DNA of 64,000 bases from Stercorarius parasiticus (taxonomy: Eukaryota; Chordata; Aves; Charadriiformes; Stercorariidae). Positions 9,458-20,608 of the stretch are shown piece after piece. A program made the position numbers and the translations under genes. The stretch covers positions 1 through 64,000 of the forward strand of contig VWZL01000013.1 in NCBI GenBank assembly GCA_013396915.1, written 5' to 3'. The first letter of the stretch is position 1, and each line of letters begins with the position of its first letter. Under the pieces are notes generated by a model, which saw only the letters and a list, made by a program, of their open reading frames with translations, did not search any database and was not told the DNA's origin.

Positions 9458-12400
9458 TGGAATTCTAGGTTTTTAGGGTCTAAACACATAGCTGAGAGGA
9501 ACATGCTGGTGGGCGTGTTTGTTATTTGAATGTAACTTTAAGCTCATCCTTTATTGCTTAGGCAATTTTAAAACACAGTTTCAAAAATACTAAAGGTACA
9601 TGGAGCCTTCAGGAGACTTTATTGGAGCATAAAGAATAGCAGTATTTGAATAGCGTGAACCCAACACTGACAAATGCTGAGCAGTGCTTTTTGGAAGCAA
9701 ATGTCTCAACTGCATACATGCTTGTGTAGTCCAGAATTACTATAAACTCCAGGAAAAAAAACAGAATGGCTCTCTGTGCCACTGCTTTCAGAAACCAGTG
9801 AGATGATAGACTATATTAATAGTGAATCCATAGTCTGTGGAATATAATATTGCAGAAGGTAGTGTAGTACACTGTGCTGCAAAGACTGCATGTAGTTTTA
9901 TTGCCATATTTCTGGTCATGCATGGAAAGAACAACTCCAGCTATGTTTTATGGATCTTGTTTGCAACAGAGTGAAGACATGGTAACCTGGGCAACCAGAC
10001 TCCCTGGTAAGCTTCACAGTGCACACTGAGGCTTGCAGTGTCGTCTTTTCATGTATTACTGTCCGAATAACTGGATCCAAGGTAGTTATACACATATTGC
10101 AACTGCATCCCTCGCTGTAGTATGTTTATTATTCAGAGACAAAGATGAAAATTATTTGCCAGTCACAAACGGAGGTGTTGGAGGCAAAGGCTTGGGAAAA
10201 GCATAAGCGCTCTGGAAAACATAGAGATCACATATGGAAAACATGCTGAAGGGAGATTTGGCTCATGACCTACATTGAACTTTGTATGCAAAGGCTGTAA
10301 GTAGCCAGAATGCCTCACCTGAAATGGACAGAGAAGACTTTCTTCTCTCAGTTCTCCTTTGGGGTCTTTCTAAGTCAACAGCTATGGATTGTATGCTACG
10401 ATGGATGCTGAGGTAAATACAGTGATCTAGTCCTATGATAAAGAGTACTCCCAACAAATCATCTTCTTTTGTTAAGAACCAAATTTATTAGAAGATTTGT
10501 TGGAATTGCCCATGCAAGTTGAAAGTTAAAAGAACAGCAGTATTCTTTCCGTGCCTGTACACAAAGTTTCAGCAGTTCAAGACACAAATATGCAGTGAGA
10601 TTCCCCTTACAGCAGTTTGTTGAAAATAAGATTTACCGTGTGTGTCTGTATAAGCGTCTCAGCATCCTACTGGGCTGCTCAGCTTTGGTGTCCCTTACTG
10701 GACCTGTCTGTAAGACAAAACCACTAGCTTCTTTGTGTTTTATAATCAATATATAGAAAATAGTTGATTTCTTAAGAAGGCTTTTAGAATTCTTCATAGT
10801 GCATTGAAAATGGGGATCGATGAAGGGAAAGTATAGATTATTCCTATGGTTAATAAGGCTTTGTCTGATGGTTATGAGCTTGAATATTGAAACTGATGAA
10901 GTGACAGTTTAGTACCATAATCCTTCTCTAACTCCTTGTATGACCTTTAGCTAATTAGTTACTTGGTCATCGATTCCCCTTGTCTATTTTGGTTGGTTTG
11001 TGATGTTTTGTCCAAAACTGTAGACAAAGGAGTTGCACAGCTATTAGGGGTTGTAGTACCTATGAGAAGTATCACATACCATTGGTTCTGAATTCTGTTG
11101 CTTTACCAGTAAAAGTGATGTTGTTTAAGACAAACAGGATTACCACCCTGTGGCACAGCCATTCCAATCCCTGGCATTATAATTACTATCAAATTAATTC
11201 TGCCTATTCTAGGAAATATATGTAAGTATTTTACTAGAAATGACTCTATGTCTTAAGGTTTTTGTGTTATTCATGCATAAAGAAAAAGGAATGGAATCAA
11301 TGACAAATGGAGAATCTGAATTTAAACCGACTGCTAAGCAAGTGGGGCAAATTCTCAGGACTTCTAATTTTAAATCTATCACTCTCTACACAAGGTATAA
11401 TATTAAAAATCCAAGAAACACAATATTTGCGGTCCCAGAGAAAGCTATGATTGTATGCCTCTTGTACCTACTGTTCCCAGAAATGATCTTTGTATTGTTC
11501 ACTTTTTTGGGTGTAGATCTGCTATTTGAGAAAGTGTAAAGTGTTGCTGCTATGTATACAGCATATGAGAATTAATACACCCAGACCTTTTTTTGAATTA
11601 AATGTATTTTGTATTTTAAGTTTCACTTCCTTTCAAAATACAGAAAAATAAGAACAGAAAGTCTTTCTGTTTACCTTGGTTGCTATAGCTGGCTGCTTCA
11701 TCTTTTATGTACTTATCCATCTTTCTGATTTGTTCTAGAATAATAATTGAAATATGTCATTGATAACTTTTATTGGTGAAAAAAGCTATTTTTTAGTACG
11801 TTCATATAATGCCGAGCATAAAATTGAGGTTGATAATCACATATAAAGAAAAATTACTCCAAATCACTTACAGGAGCATTCAGTTTTGTTCTTTGCATTT
11901 GAAGGTAGAGATAAAAATCACTAATTAGAAATATGCAGAGATTTCCATAGGGAAAGGGTTACATGGGATATAACCCTTCGGATGGATGTTGCTGAAGAAC
12001 AGAGTATATGATAGAGTTTTCCGTAAGAACATGGACAGGCGTGGTTGTTTATTCCTTCTAAGTAACATAAGGACCGGAAGGCACCTGATGAAATGATAAA
12101 ATGACAGACTTCAATTAAGCAAGAAGTACTTTTGAAAACAATCCATAATTTAACAATAAAAATTACTTCCTACAGAATTATAAATGTGTTAAAATATGAT
12201 CAGTCAAATTTATGGTCTATGAATTAGACCAGAAGAACTGTTAAAAAGGATGATGCATACTTGATCTATTATAACTCTGTGTTAGTCTCTAAATGCTCAT
12301 AGGAAGAGAGTCTACTAAGGGAAGCACCATTCCACACTGGCCTATTTTTATATGTTTGCTTTAAACATCAACTTATGGCCACCGTAAGAGACAAGGCCGC

Positions 12401-15400
12401 TTTTCTCAAATTGTCTCTTGGTATGGACCAGTATATTTTTGCTTTTATTTCCATTCTAATAGATTCTGACCCCAAGAATCTAATAAATTAATATTGCAGA
12501 GTAATACTGTGATATAGTGCCTCTCTTTTTGGAGAACTAAATTCAGTCACGGCACAAAAGGATTCTGTATACATACAATAAAATTTTTTACACACATATA
12601 CTTACTTCAGTTGTGTGGTTAGTTTCTTATATATGGTTTAAATCCATTTATGATACCAATGACTAAGTAGTTACACATTATCTATTTGTTAGCATCACTG
12701 AAATACATTTTGAGTTTTAGTGTATGCCCTGGTTGGGAATACATCCCAGTTAGCGTTTTGGCTGTTACGTTAACTTTAGCAAAGATGACAGTGTTTGAGT
12801 TGAGAATGGGAAAAACATTATTTCACACAAAGATCTAATCCTTCCAGTAAAGGCTGATGGCTTGCTGGTGAAATGCAATGCGGAATCTTGAAGAGCAGTT
12901 AAAGCACAGGCTTACATTTCCTATGATAGGCATTCTGTTACCTTATTTAATTCAGACATGAGCTTGTTTGTGAATACTTATAATGTGTCTCAAGTTTGTA
13001 TCATTTCAGAGACTAATGAAAATTTATGAAATGTATTAATCAAGGGACAAAAAACTCAAGCATTTCCAAGTGTCTGTCTGACAGAAGGAAGGGCTTTGCT
13101 GGATTTTTTCTCCATGTTGCTTTATTTCTTCAGTCACACTTGTCAGGCTGAAATAATGTGTGGAAGCTCTTCCCCGTAAATCACGTATATTCCAGGAATC
13201 ACTGGAGTTCTAAATGGAAAATGTGAAACCTGTTCTGAACCGAACAACATACACAGCCAGATTGGAGCAGTAGAGTAGTGGCTGGAACAAGGAGAAAAAC
13301 AAATCCAAACTTTTCAGGCAGACTTCAATTAAAAGAATGGAAAATACTAGGATAGAACCAGAAATGCTAGAAATTCCTCTGAGTATTTTTCCATGTATTT
13401 ACAAAGGGGAGCTCAGTCACATTCCAGGCAAAGTTGATCAGTTCATCCCTGGCCAGTTGTTTTCAGTGTTTCCAAGCAGGTCATAGGTCCAAAGAGTCCT
13501 GGACACATGTTTAGAACCCCAAATTGAGTTGTTCTTATCCTGGAGTTGGTTATTAGTCCAGGAAAGAACCTACAAGTGGTTTGAAAGCGCATGTTGTTGG
13601 TTTGTGGTTTTTTTTTTTTTGTTGGTGTTGGTTTGTTTCTTATTTCAAGGGCTTTTAAAGAGCTATCCCTCTCAGATGAGATTCTGTATGGAGTTTGCAG
13701 TTGAGGAATATCAGTACTTAAGACAGGTTGGTTCAGCAGCTTCTGTGTTTTCAACAGCTTTCAGTGTTTGTGAAAGTGTAGGTTGGAAGAAAGTACTTAA
13801 GGAGAGCAAGCTTGATAAAAAGTGTTTTCATCCCTCCCCAAAATACTCTGCAGAAAATTTTACCTGCTTTTATTTACCTTGTTTTTTTGTTTTCTACTGG
13901 TCTAGCATTAGAAGCTCTTCTTAGGACTGATAAGAGCCCATGAATTTTGCTAATTCTTGAGGCTAATAAGAGCACTGTATTTTCCAGATTTCCTGTAGTA
14001 GTATTAGAAGGTACAGCTTCAAAAGGAGTTACAAAGCTTATACGGAATACTGTTAAGCTATGCTGCTCTCCATTATAACAGTTATCTCAGGCTGGGAAGA
14101 AGTGAAGATGGCAAAACAGCAATATGGCTTCACTGGATTCTTTCTGGAAGTTTCCCAAATTCATCACAAGAAAAAGTTTGAAAACATGTTGTGTCTGGCT
14201 AACTTATTCTTCTTCCTTTTCACCCAGCTGACACCCTCTAAAGAAAGCTGGGGTCAGAAGAATTCTGAGCAGAAATGACCATGCAGAGTAACGTTTTCCA
14301 GATGGGGCTGGTTCCCTGCAAACACTCCATGAGTGCCGTTTCAGCCCTTATTTAGCCCTACTTGTGAATAAGCTGACAAGAATGACATGGGACCCAGAGA
14401 AGTGGAGAATACCAGCTCTCTGCTACTTGTGATGAAGATCATGTCTGCTACCATAATAGGCATTTGCTGTTTCACCTCAAGGGTCAGTTTATAAGCATAT
14501 GGATTCCTAGATCTTTGCAACCTGGACATGATTCATTGGACCATCCCCTTGTAATTAGCGAAGAGGAACAAGCACTTTTAAAATACTGGTCTTTGCATTC
14601 TCAAGGAGATGTTTAAAACAAAAAGATGAGTCACACTTACAAGCACCTATTTTTCTCCATTCACCATAAAGGGAACTTAGAGAGACTAGCTGAGATTGAG
14701 ACATCTACATTACAAGCTTTCACTGAGATGAATCCCGCCCAAATCCCGCCTGATAATGCGTCTGGAAGAGTTTTCTCTTCTCTCCAACCTGTACAAATTC
14801 TCTTGCATTCTGTTCGGGCACATTAGCCATGTACTGGGTTTGGAATTTATTAATGCTTTCAAGCGCAACTGAGGGGAGACCAAAGTGTAATTGCTTACTA
14901 GAAGTGAAACTTTGAAGAAATGTGCAGAAGTGCCAAGGGCACCTGAAGGCTCAGTCCTTAGTTAAAAAGCAAAGGTTTCATTTTATGCTCATCCAGCAAC
15001 TGACTTTGAGAAGTCAAATGAATTCAGTCGAAATGGTAAAATAATCTGACCAGAGACAACACGTTTATTGGGTATCTTTCTTTTAGCAGAGTAGCTAAAA
15101 GTGCATTTTTCATGCTACTGTATTAAAGAGACCATGCCCATGTTCCTGAAGTCATGTGTTTTTATCCACTCTGATGCCAGGCTTCAGAATTGTCGATCTG
15201 GCATGAGAATTTACTGAACAATATATTTTGAAATATTCACATAATATCTTATATTTTTTAAAAAAATAAAACAGATTGTGGTGCTATTACTGGTTTCCAG
15301 TTTAAAAACTAGGGCCTACAGTGTAAATTTATTTGCAAATTGCTGTAAATTGAGTTAATATAACTGCAGTTCTAGAGGCATTCAATTAAATTAATAACAT

Positions 15401-16456
15401 TAACTGAAATTACATGTCGGCCTTTTGCCAGGTTTTGCAAGGATGGTACAAATTAATTCAGTCAGCTTGGCTTTTACTTATTTTCTTTGTTTTATTGTAT
15501 TTTCTGTTTGTAATTATTACTGTAATTAATTGGAAAAGGTTTACGACAATTAATAAAAAGCCATTGACAAGAAAAGCTTGTTTGTGTTTTTCTAATAAGA
15601 GATAGCATTTGCTTTCTCATGATTCAAGTGGCAGGTTATGTAAACATTTCTATTTCTGATCCTTCTAAGGCTTTTGTCTCTTGTCTATTAAGTATTTTGT
15701 GGGGGAAAACATGATCATCAAGTCGGCAATCTGCCTAGGATTTCAGAATGGCATGAAAATAAATAATTACACATGATGAAAACATTTAGGATATTACATT
15801 GTGATCATTTCATATCACTGGCAGACCCATTTCAGGAAGAAAAATAACATTACATAAAGTCTAGTGGTACAGTAAACAAGGGGATTTAAAGACTGATGGA
15901 TATTGCTGTCCGTTCTCTCCCTAGGATAAAGTATCAACTGCAATACTTTAAAATTAGGTTTGGTTGGGTTTTATTTTTAAATCCACAACAGAGAAATCTG
16001 CAGGTGGCTGATAATAAATAGTAAGACTTTGGCAGTCAGTAATAGCTGTTATTCTAAAGAGTAAACTAGAGGGAAGGGAGGACCTAATTTCATAGAAGGA
16101 TTTCCCTCCAAGATCACCTGAATTTGTAAATATCTTACCTTGGTCATGTACCTAATTGTTAGGAGGAACAGAAGGAGGAACAAGCCTGAATTATACAGTG
16201 TCTTTGTAATATTCATAATTCCTTTTAAAATACAAATGTAGCTGATATTCCCCTTTATTTGTTTCTTTTATCCTTGCTCTAACAATAATGCTAGTACTAA
16301 TCTGAGCCTCTGCCCAGAAGGAAAGTTTGAGTTATATGCTGCATCAAAGGAGGAAGTGAAAATAATCATTAAATGACAAGGTGACCTAATTTAATGTAAT
16401 TAATCTACCATGTTAAAAATAGCTTAGACATGTCTGGTTTTCAGAAGTGCTATGCT

Positions 16457-16880
16457 TCACAGAATCAGAGAATGGCAGGGGTTGGAAGGGACCTCTGGAG
16501 GTCATCTAGTCCAACCCCCCTGCCAGAGCAGGGTCACCTAGAGCAGGTTGCACAGGAACGCATCCAGGTGGGTTTTGAATGTCTCCGGAGACTCCACCAC
16601 CTCTCTGGGCAGCCTGTTCCAGTGCTCTGCCACCCTCAAAGTAAAGAAGTTCCTCCTCATGTTTAGGTGGAACTTCCTGTGTTCAAGTTTGTGCCCATTA
16701 CCTCTGGTCCTGTCACTGGGCACCACTGAAAAGAGCCTGGCCCCATCCTCCTGACACCCACCATTTAAATATTTGTAAGCATTGATAAGATCCCCCCTCA
16801 GTCTTCTTTTTTCCAGGCTGAAGAGAACCAAATCCCTCAGCCTTTCTTCATAAGAGAGATGTTCTAGTCCCCTAATCAAG
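16457..16880 (-). mobile_element. CR1 LINE, 5'-truncated, recent copy
   Basis: This is a minus-orientation CR1 retrotransposon copy. The 3' end lies at about 16457, where the plus strand reads cacagaatcagagaatgg and then ggttggaaggga, the reverse complement of the CR1 3' terminus. Upstream on the minus strand is the C-terminal end of the CR1 ORF2 reverse-transcriptase protein, open from about 16880 to 16538: [14 protein letters not shown], then [20 protein letters not shown], then RTRGNGHK and [14 protein letters not shown]. Only about 425 bases survive, so it is dead through 5' truncation, the normal fate of CR1. The preserved frame means it is younger than the other copies here. Confidence 0.93.
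16538..16880 (-). pseudogene. CR1 ORF2 C-terminal remnant
   Basis: This is the open part of the truncated CR1 copy. It encodes the region after the reverse-transcriptase domain, ending [10 protein letters not shown] and a stop. The annotated open frame continues about 60 bases further upstream (to 16942), but those residues ([16 protein letters not shown]) are host flank and a small duplication, not CR1. It is not a host gene. Confidence 0.88.
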
Positions 16881-16881
16881 C

Positions 16882-16915
16882 CTTGTAGAAGGCTTCCGGA
16901 AGGCTTGTAGAAGGC
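16882..16915 (+). repeat. 12-bp direct repeat at the CR1 5' junction
   Basis: cttgtagaaggc occurs at 16882-16893 and 16904-16915, exactly where the CR1 homology ends. It may be a filler or target-site rearrangement made during insertion. Confidence 0.5.
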
Positions 16916-18398
16916 AGTGGCATTAGCACTTTCATAAACCAACTCCTACGCCTGTATGCAGTGGGAACAGAAGCTTTTGATAGCTCCTATGGAAGTTTAC
17001 TTCTTCTATACTTTTAAATATTTATGTTGCCCTCTGATCTCATAAACTAGACCTACTTAATAAAAAAAGCAACCTGAAGACCCTTTTAAACAAAGTTCAG
17101 TAGATGTTGTTACATCCTTGGTTTTTGTCAGCTCCTGCCCTTGAAGTGAGGAGTGCTGCTTCTATGCCTTCTCTTCTAGTGTGAACCTGCTTTTCTATCA
17201 AAGGAGTCCCCTTGGCTTCTCCCATTTGGGAAACTACGTGATCTCTGCATACTAATGAACGAGTGATACAGGGTCCGTGATTCACATTGATCTTAGCCTG
17301 AATTAGTGGGAATTTGGAACAGAGAAAGTAGGGTGACTGAACACATTTAGCCTTGGAAAGAAACAGAGGAACTGCCTTATCAGTAAGGAGTCATGCAAAA
17401 AGCAGGTTATTCATAATGACAAGGTTTTTGCACTAATTTGTAACAAACACCTGAGGACATACAGGTTTTATTTCACAGGGGTGGCTCTTGCAGGCTTTAT
17501 CTTCATCAATAATATAGAAGATAATTGATATTGTATGCTATGTTTGTGCAAGGTGATACAGTTAGATTCACTTCAAAGAAAGGCAGGAAGTCTGTGGGGC
17601 TGGGTGTTTAATGTTGCTGTAGGTTTCTGGGAAAGACAAATGCTTTGCTATATAGAAGTAACACGTTGTCACCTGCCTTTGCCATATCTCCTCTTGACTG
17701 CTGACCTACCTGTTCTCTGAGTGACAACCTTTTTCAGGTGTTCTTAGGAGGGAAGGTCATGTCCCAAGACCATTAGTGCCACTTTCTTCCATCAGACATT
17801 GCATTGCAGGTGTCCTCAACTAAGATGTAAACTGGGCCTGTATATGTTCCATGGAAGGATTTTGAAATTATGTAGTTTAGAAGTCACAAAGTAAATGAGA
17901 GTCCCCATAATGGTATGCTACTGTGAACAAGGCAAGTGTCGTCTGAAAGATACTTAATATACTTTTTCTGTTTGGCAGGTCTCACTGCTCTATTATGCCA
18001 GTTTTGGGGAAGCACATCAAGAAAAAGGTGAACTGGTTGGATAGAGTCCCAGTGAAAGCAGACAGACTTGTCAGGGGACAGGACAGGAAAGCCAATGAAA
18101 AGAAAATTGAAGGAACATGAATAACAGTGAGAAAGATTGTCTCGAAATATATAAAAGGTATCAGAAAGGAAGAAGTCAAGAGATTGCCCTTCATGTTCAC
18201 TGAAGAAGGAGCAGAAGTTCCTTCTGTGAGCTTTAGCTAAATGAAGTTTGGACTTTAGCTGAAGCAAAGAATAGTTAGGTTAAATACTATGGAAAAGCGT
18301 TCAAATGTTAAGGAGAGATAACCGCTTAATGAGATAGTCGATATTTTAAACTACTGCACACCTTAAGAATATATTAAAAAAAACATCTCTCAGGAGCA
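16916..18398. other. Non-coding stretch, nothing recognised
   Basis: There is no coding frame, RNA gene or named repeat that I can support. The minus-strand open frame at 17884-18267 has no recognisable domain and no splice support. Confidence 0.55.
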
Positions 18399-18476
18399 AT
18401 ATTTGACCCTGGCTTAGAGTAAGGAGTTGGACCTTATAATGTTCCTCCTCTACCTATTGCCTATGATTTTGTGGTA
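18399..18476 (+). mobile_element. Degenerate CR1 3' end
   Basis: The layout matches a CR1 tail: gaccctggcttagagtaagg, ggagttggacct, then ctattgcctatgattttgtgg. Many substitutions are present, so this is an old copy, and only the last 80 bases or so can be recognised. Confidence 0.45.
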
Positions 18477-18629
18477 ACTACCTACAATATTGACCCTGAA
18501 AAAAACTCGGAGTGTCAGTTTATAAGAGTAGCTGTACCATTTTTGGCTGGTATAGAGTGAAATTTCTTCATGGTAGCTCATATGGGGCTATGTTTTGAAT
18601 TTATGCTGGAAGCAGTGTTGATGACACAC

Positions 18630-19142
18630 TGATGTTTTCGTTACTGCTGAGCAGTGCTTACACAGCGTCAAGGCCTTTTCTGCTCCTCACACTACCCCAA
18701 CACTGAGTAGGTGGGAGATGCGTAAAAAGTTGGTAGGGGACACATTCGAGACAGCTGACTCCAGCTGACCAAAGGGATGTCCCATGCCATATGACGTCAT
18801 GCTCAGCAATAAAACTAGGGAGGAGGTTGTGTGTGTGGGGTGTCACTGCTCAGGAACTGGCTGGGCGTCGGTCAGTTGGTGGTGAGCAATTGTTTTTCAT
18901 TTGCATCATTTGTCTTTCTTCAGGTTTATTTTTCTCTCATTTTTTCCTCTTTACCTTACAATTTATTGTTGTTGGTTTTGTTATTATTACTTCTTTTTAA
19001 TTATTAAACTTTTTATCTCAACCCATGAGCTTTCTCACTTTTACCCTTCTGATTCTCTTCCTCATTGCACTGGGGAGGATGCATTGAGTGAGGTCTATGT
19101 AGTACTTAGTTGCTGTCTCGGGTTAAATCCAGTAGCCTTACA
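18630..19142 (+). mobile_element. Solo LTR of an avian endogenous retrovirus
   Basis: This block matches a common avian ERV LTR layout. It begins tgatgttttc...gctgagcagtgcttacacagc. It then has ctgaccaaagggat...ccatatgacgtcatgctcagcaata, with a CRE core (TGACGTCA) next to an AATAAAA-type TATA motif. It continues through a T-rich downstream half, attaaactttttatctcaaccca with its polyadenylation signal, and ends near gggttaaatccagtag. No gag, pol or second LTR was found nearby, so it is a recombined solo LTR. The ends are approximate and I could not define a target-site duplication. I do not assign the family with certainty; ERVL-like is likely. Confidence 0.75.
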
Positions 19143-19180
19143 GGATCAGACCAAAGATTGAACTAAGCCACTAAATCAGC

Positions 19181-19765
19181 ATGACCAGGTACCTCTCTGG
19201 AGTGCCCTTATGCTGGTGCATGCAGCATGGGGAGCAAACAGGAGGAGTTACAGGTCTGCATTTAGCTGCAGGGTTACAGTCTCGCTGTTACCACAGCAAC
19301 ATGGTACGATATCTGCAGTGGATTGGAAAAACGAGCTGGGAAGACAAGGACGGGGAGTACAAGAATGTGATGGACATGCTGGAACAAGTCCATGAAGGGC
19401 TGTGGAGATGATTAAGAGCTTGAAGCATCTTCCATATGAGGAGAAGCTTAGAGAACTGGGTCTGTTTATCCTGGAGAAGACTCAGGGGTCTTATCAGCGT
19501 TTATAAATACCTGATGGGAGGGAGTAAAGAAGATGGAGCCAGAGGCTCCTCAGTGGTATCCAGTGACAGGATGAGAGGCAATGTGCACAAATGGAAAAAT
19601 GAGGAATTCTGTTTGAACATGAGAAAAAGCTTTTTTACTGTAAAGGTAGTCAAACACTGGAAAAGGTTGCCCAGAGAGGCTGTGGAGTCTTCCTCCTTGA
19701 AGATATTCAAAACCCAGCTGTGAAGAACCTGTGACTTCCAACCTCAGTGAATCTGTGATTCTATC
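19181..19765 (+). mobile_element. Internally deleted CR1 LINE
   Basis: This is a plus-orientation CR1 made of two non-adjacent parts. From 19181 to about 19340 the sequence follows the 5' part of ORF2, the endonuclease region: caggtacctctctggagtgccc..., aggagttacaggtctgcatttagctgcaggg, ctgttaccacagcaac. From about 19360 it is the C-terminal reverse-transcriptase end and 3' UTR: agcatcttccatatgaggagaag, then frames of KVVKHWKRLPREAVESS, closing with cagtgaatctgtgattctatca. About 2 kb of ORF2 between them is missing. Several frameshifts and stops show that it is inactive. Confidence 0.82.
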
Positions 19766-19848
19766 AAGCAGTGGTAAATAGTGGGTGCACAGAGAAACAG
19801 TAGACGTACAGATTGCTCCTTCCTCTGGTTTGTCGTTCTGGCTTCTGG

Positions 19849-19876
19849 AGTCAGTAGGTTAAAGTCAGTAGGTTAA
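19849..19876 (+). repeat. 14-bp tandem duplication
   Basis: agtcagtaggttaa occurs twice without a gap (19849-19862 and 19863-19876). It lies between the end of the CR1 copy and the 17-bp hairpin. Confidence 0.8.
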
Positions 19877-19913
19877 ATATTAATCATGTTTAATAGTCAT
19901 TGATAGATTTTTC

Positions 19914-19952
19914 TGCATAAATAGGTTTAATTATTTTAAACCTATTTATGCA
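19914..19952. repeat. Perfect 17-bp inverted repeat, 5-nt loop
   Basis: The left arm is tgcataaataggtttaa (19914-19930) and the right arm (19936-19952) is its exact reverse complement. The loop is ttatt. The stem is AT-rich with no mismatch. It is not followed by a T-run that would suggest a polymerase III terminator, and I do not see it as part of a named element. Confidence 0.85.
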
Positions 19953-20576
19953 TATAATTTCTCTGGCATGTTGTGATAATGAATGCCACAATTTGATAAG
20001 GCATAACATAGTTAATGTGGCCAGGATTATAAAATCAGGCCAGTGAATTCCGCAAAGCACAAAGCTCTTAGCTATTGATATCAGTAGGAAGGTTGCATGG
20101 GGATCAGAGCGAGAATGTGACATTCTGTGATAACTAAACACTTAGGTCCTTATGATATATTTAGTGTCTTCTGTTTACATTTGCAAATCACTACGAAAAT
20201 CTGGTCTGCTCTAGGCTGCTGCTTTATTTTGTTCACTTTTATCTCTCTGCTCCTTTCCCTTTGTTGTCTTCGAAAGGCTTCTGTCCTTTTTTTGGTAACG
20301 TTTCCCTCCATGGTGCAACTCGACTCCTAATGGAGCTATTTTCACTCCAGTGCCTACCCTATCTGAACTTCTAATACAACTGCTTCTTGATGAGATAGTT
20401 TTGATTCCAGATGACTTCTATGTGCTTTAAAGCAGGTAATCCAGCAAAGGAGGATTTATGACTGTGTGCTTGGGTAGATAATGTTGGAGGAACTTGCCTC
20501 ATGCTTGTAAGGGTCTCTGCAACCGTGAGAGAGGCTAACATGTAAAAAAACTTGATAGGTGCATTTCTAAAGATCG

Positions 20577-20608
20577 TTATATATATAAATATATATATAT
20601 ATATGTAT
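20577..20608 (+). repeat. (TA)n microsatellite
   Basis: About 30 bases of alternating TA with one interruption (atataaatat). Confidence 0.9.

Larger units (their letters stand above)
5208..16456. other. Non-coding stretch, no gene seen
   Basis: No open frame here has coding character or phase-matched splice sites. Contents I can point to are a double palindrome at 6768-6787, T/GT-rich low-complexity runs at about 7342-7390 and 13603-13640, a G-quadruplex motif at 9441-9457, and an AT-rich zone with many TAAT motifs at 15200-15600. It is either intergenic or the first intron of a gene that starts at the CpG island. Confidence 0.6.

Noticed and set aside
16538..16942. 134-codon minus-strand frame as a host gene
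   Set aside because: It is the CR1 ORF2 C-terminus plus a few flanking codons.
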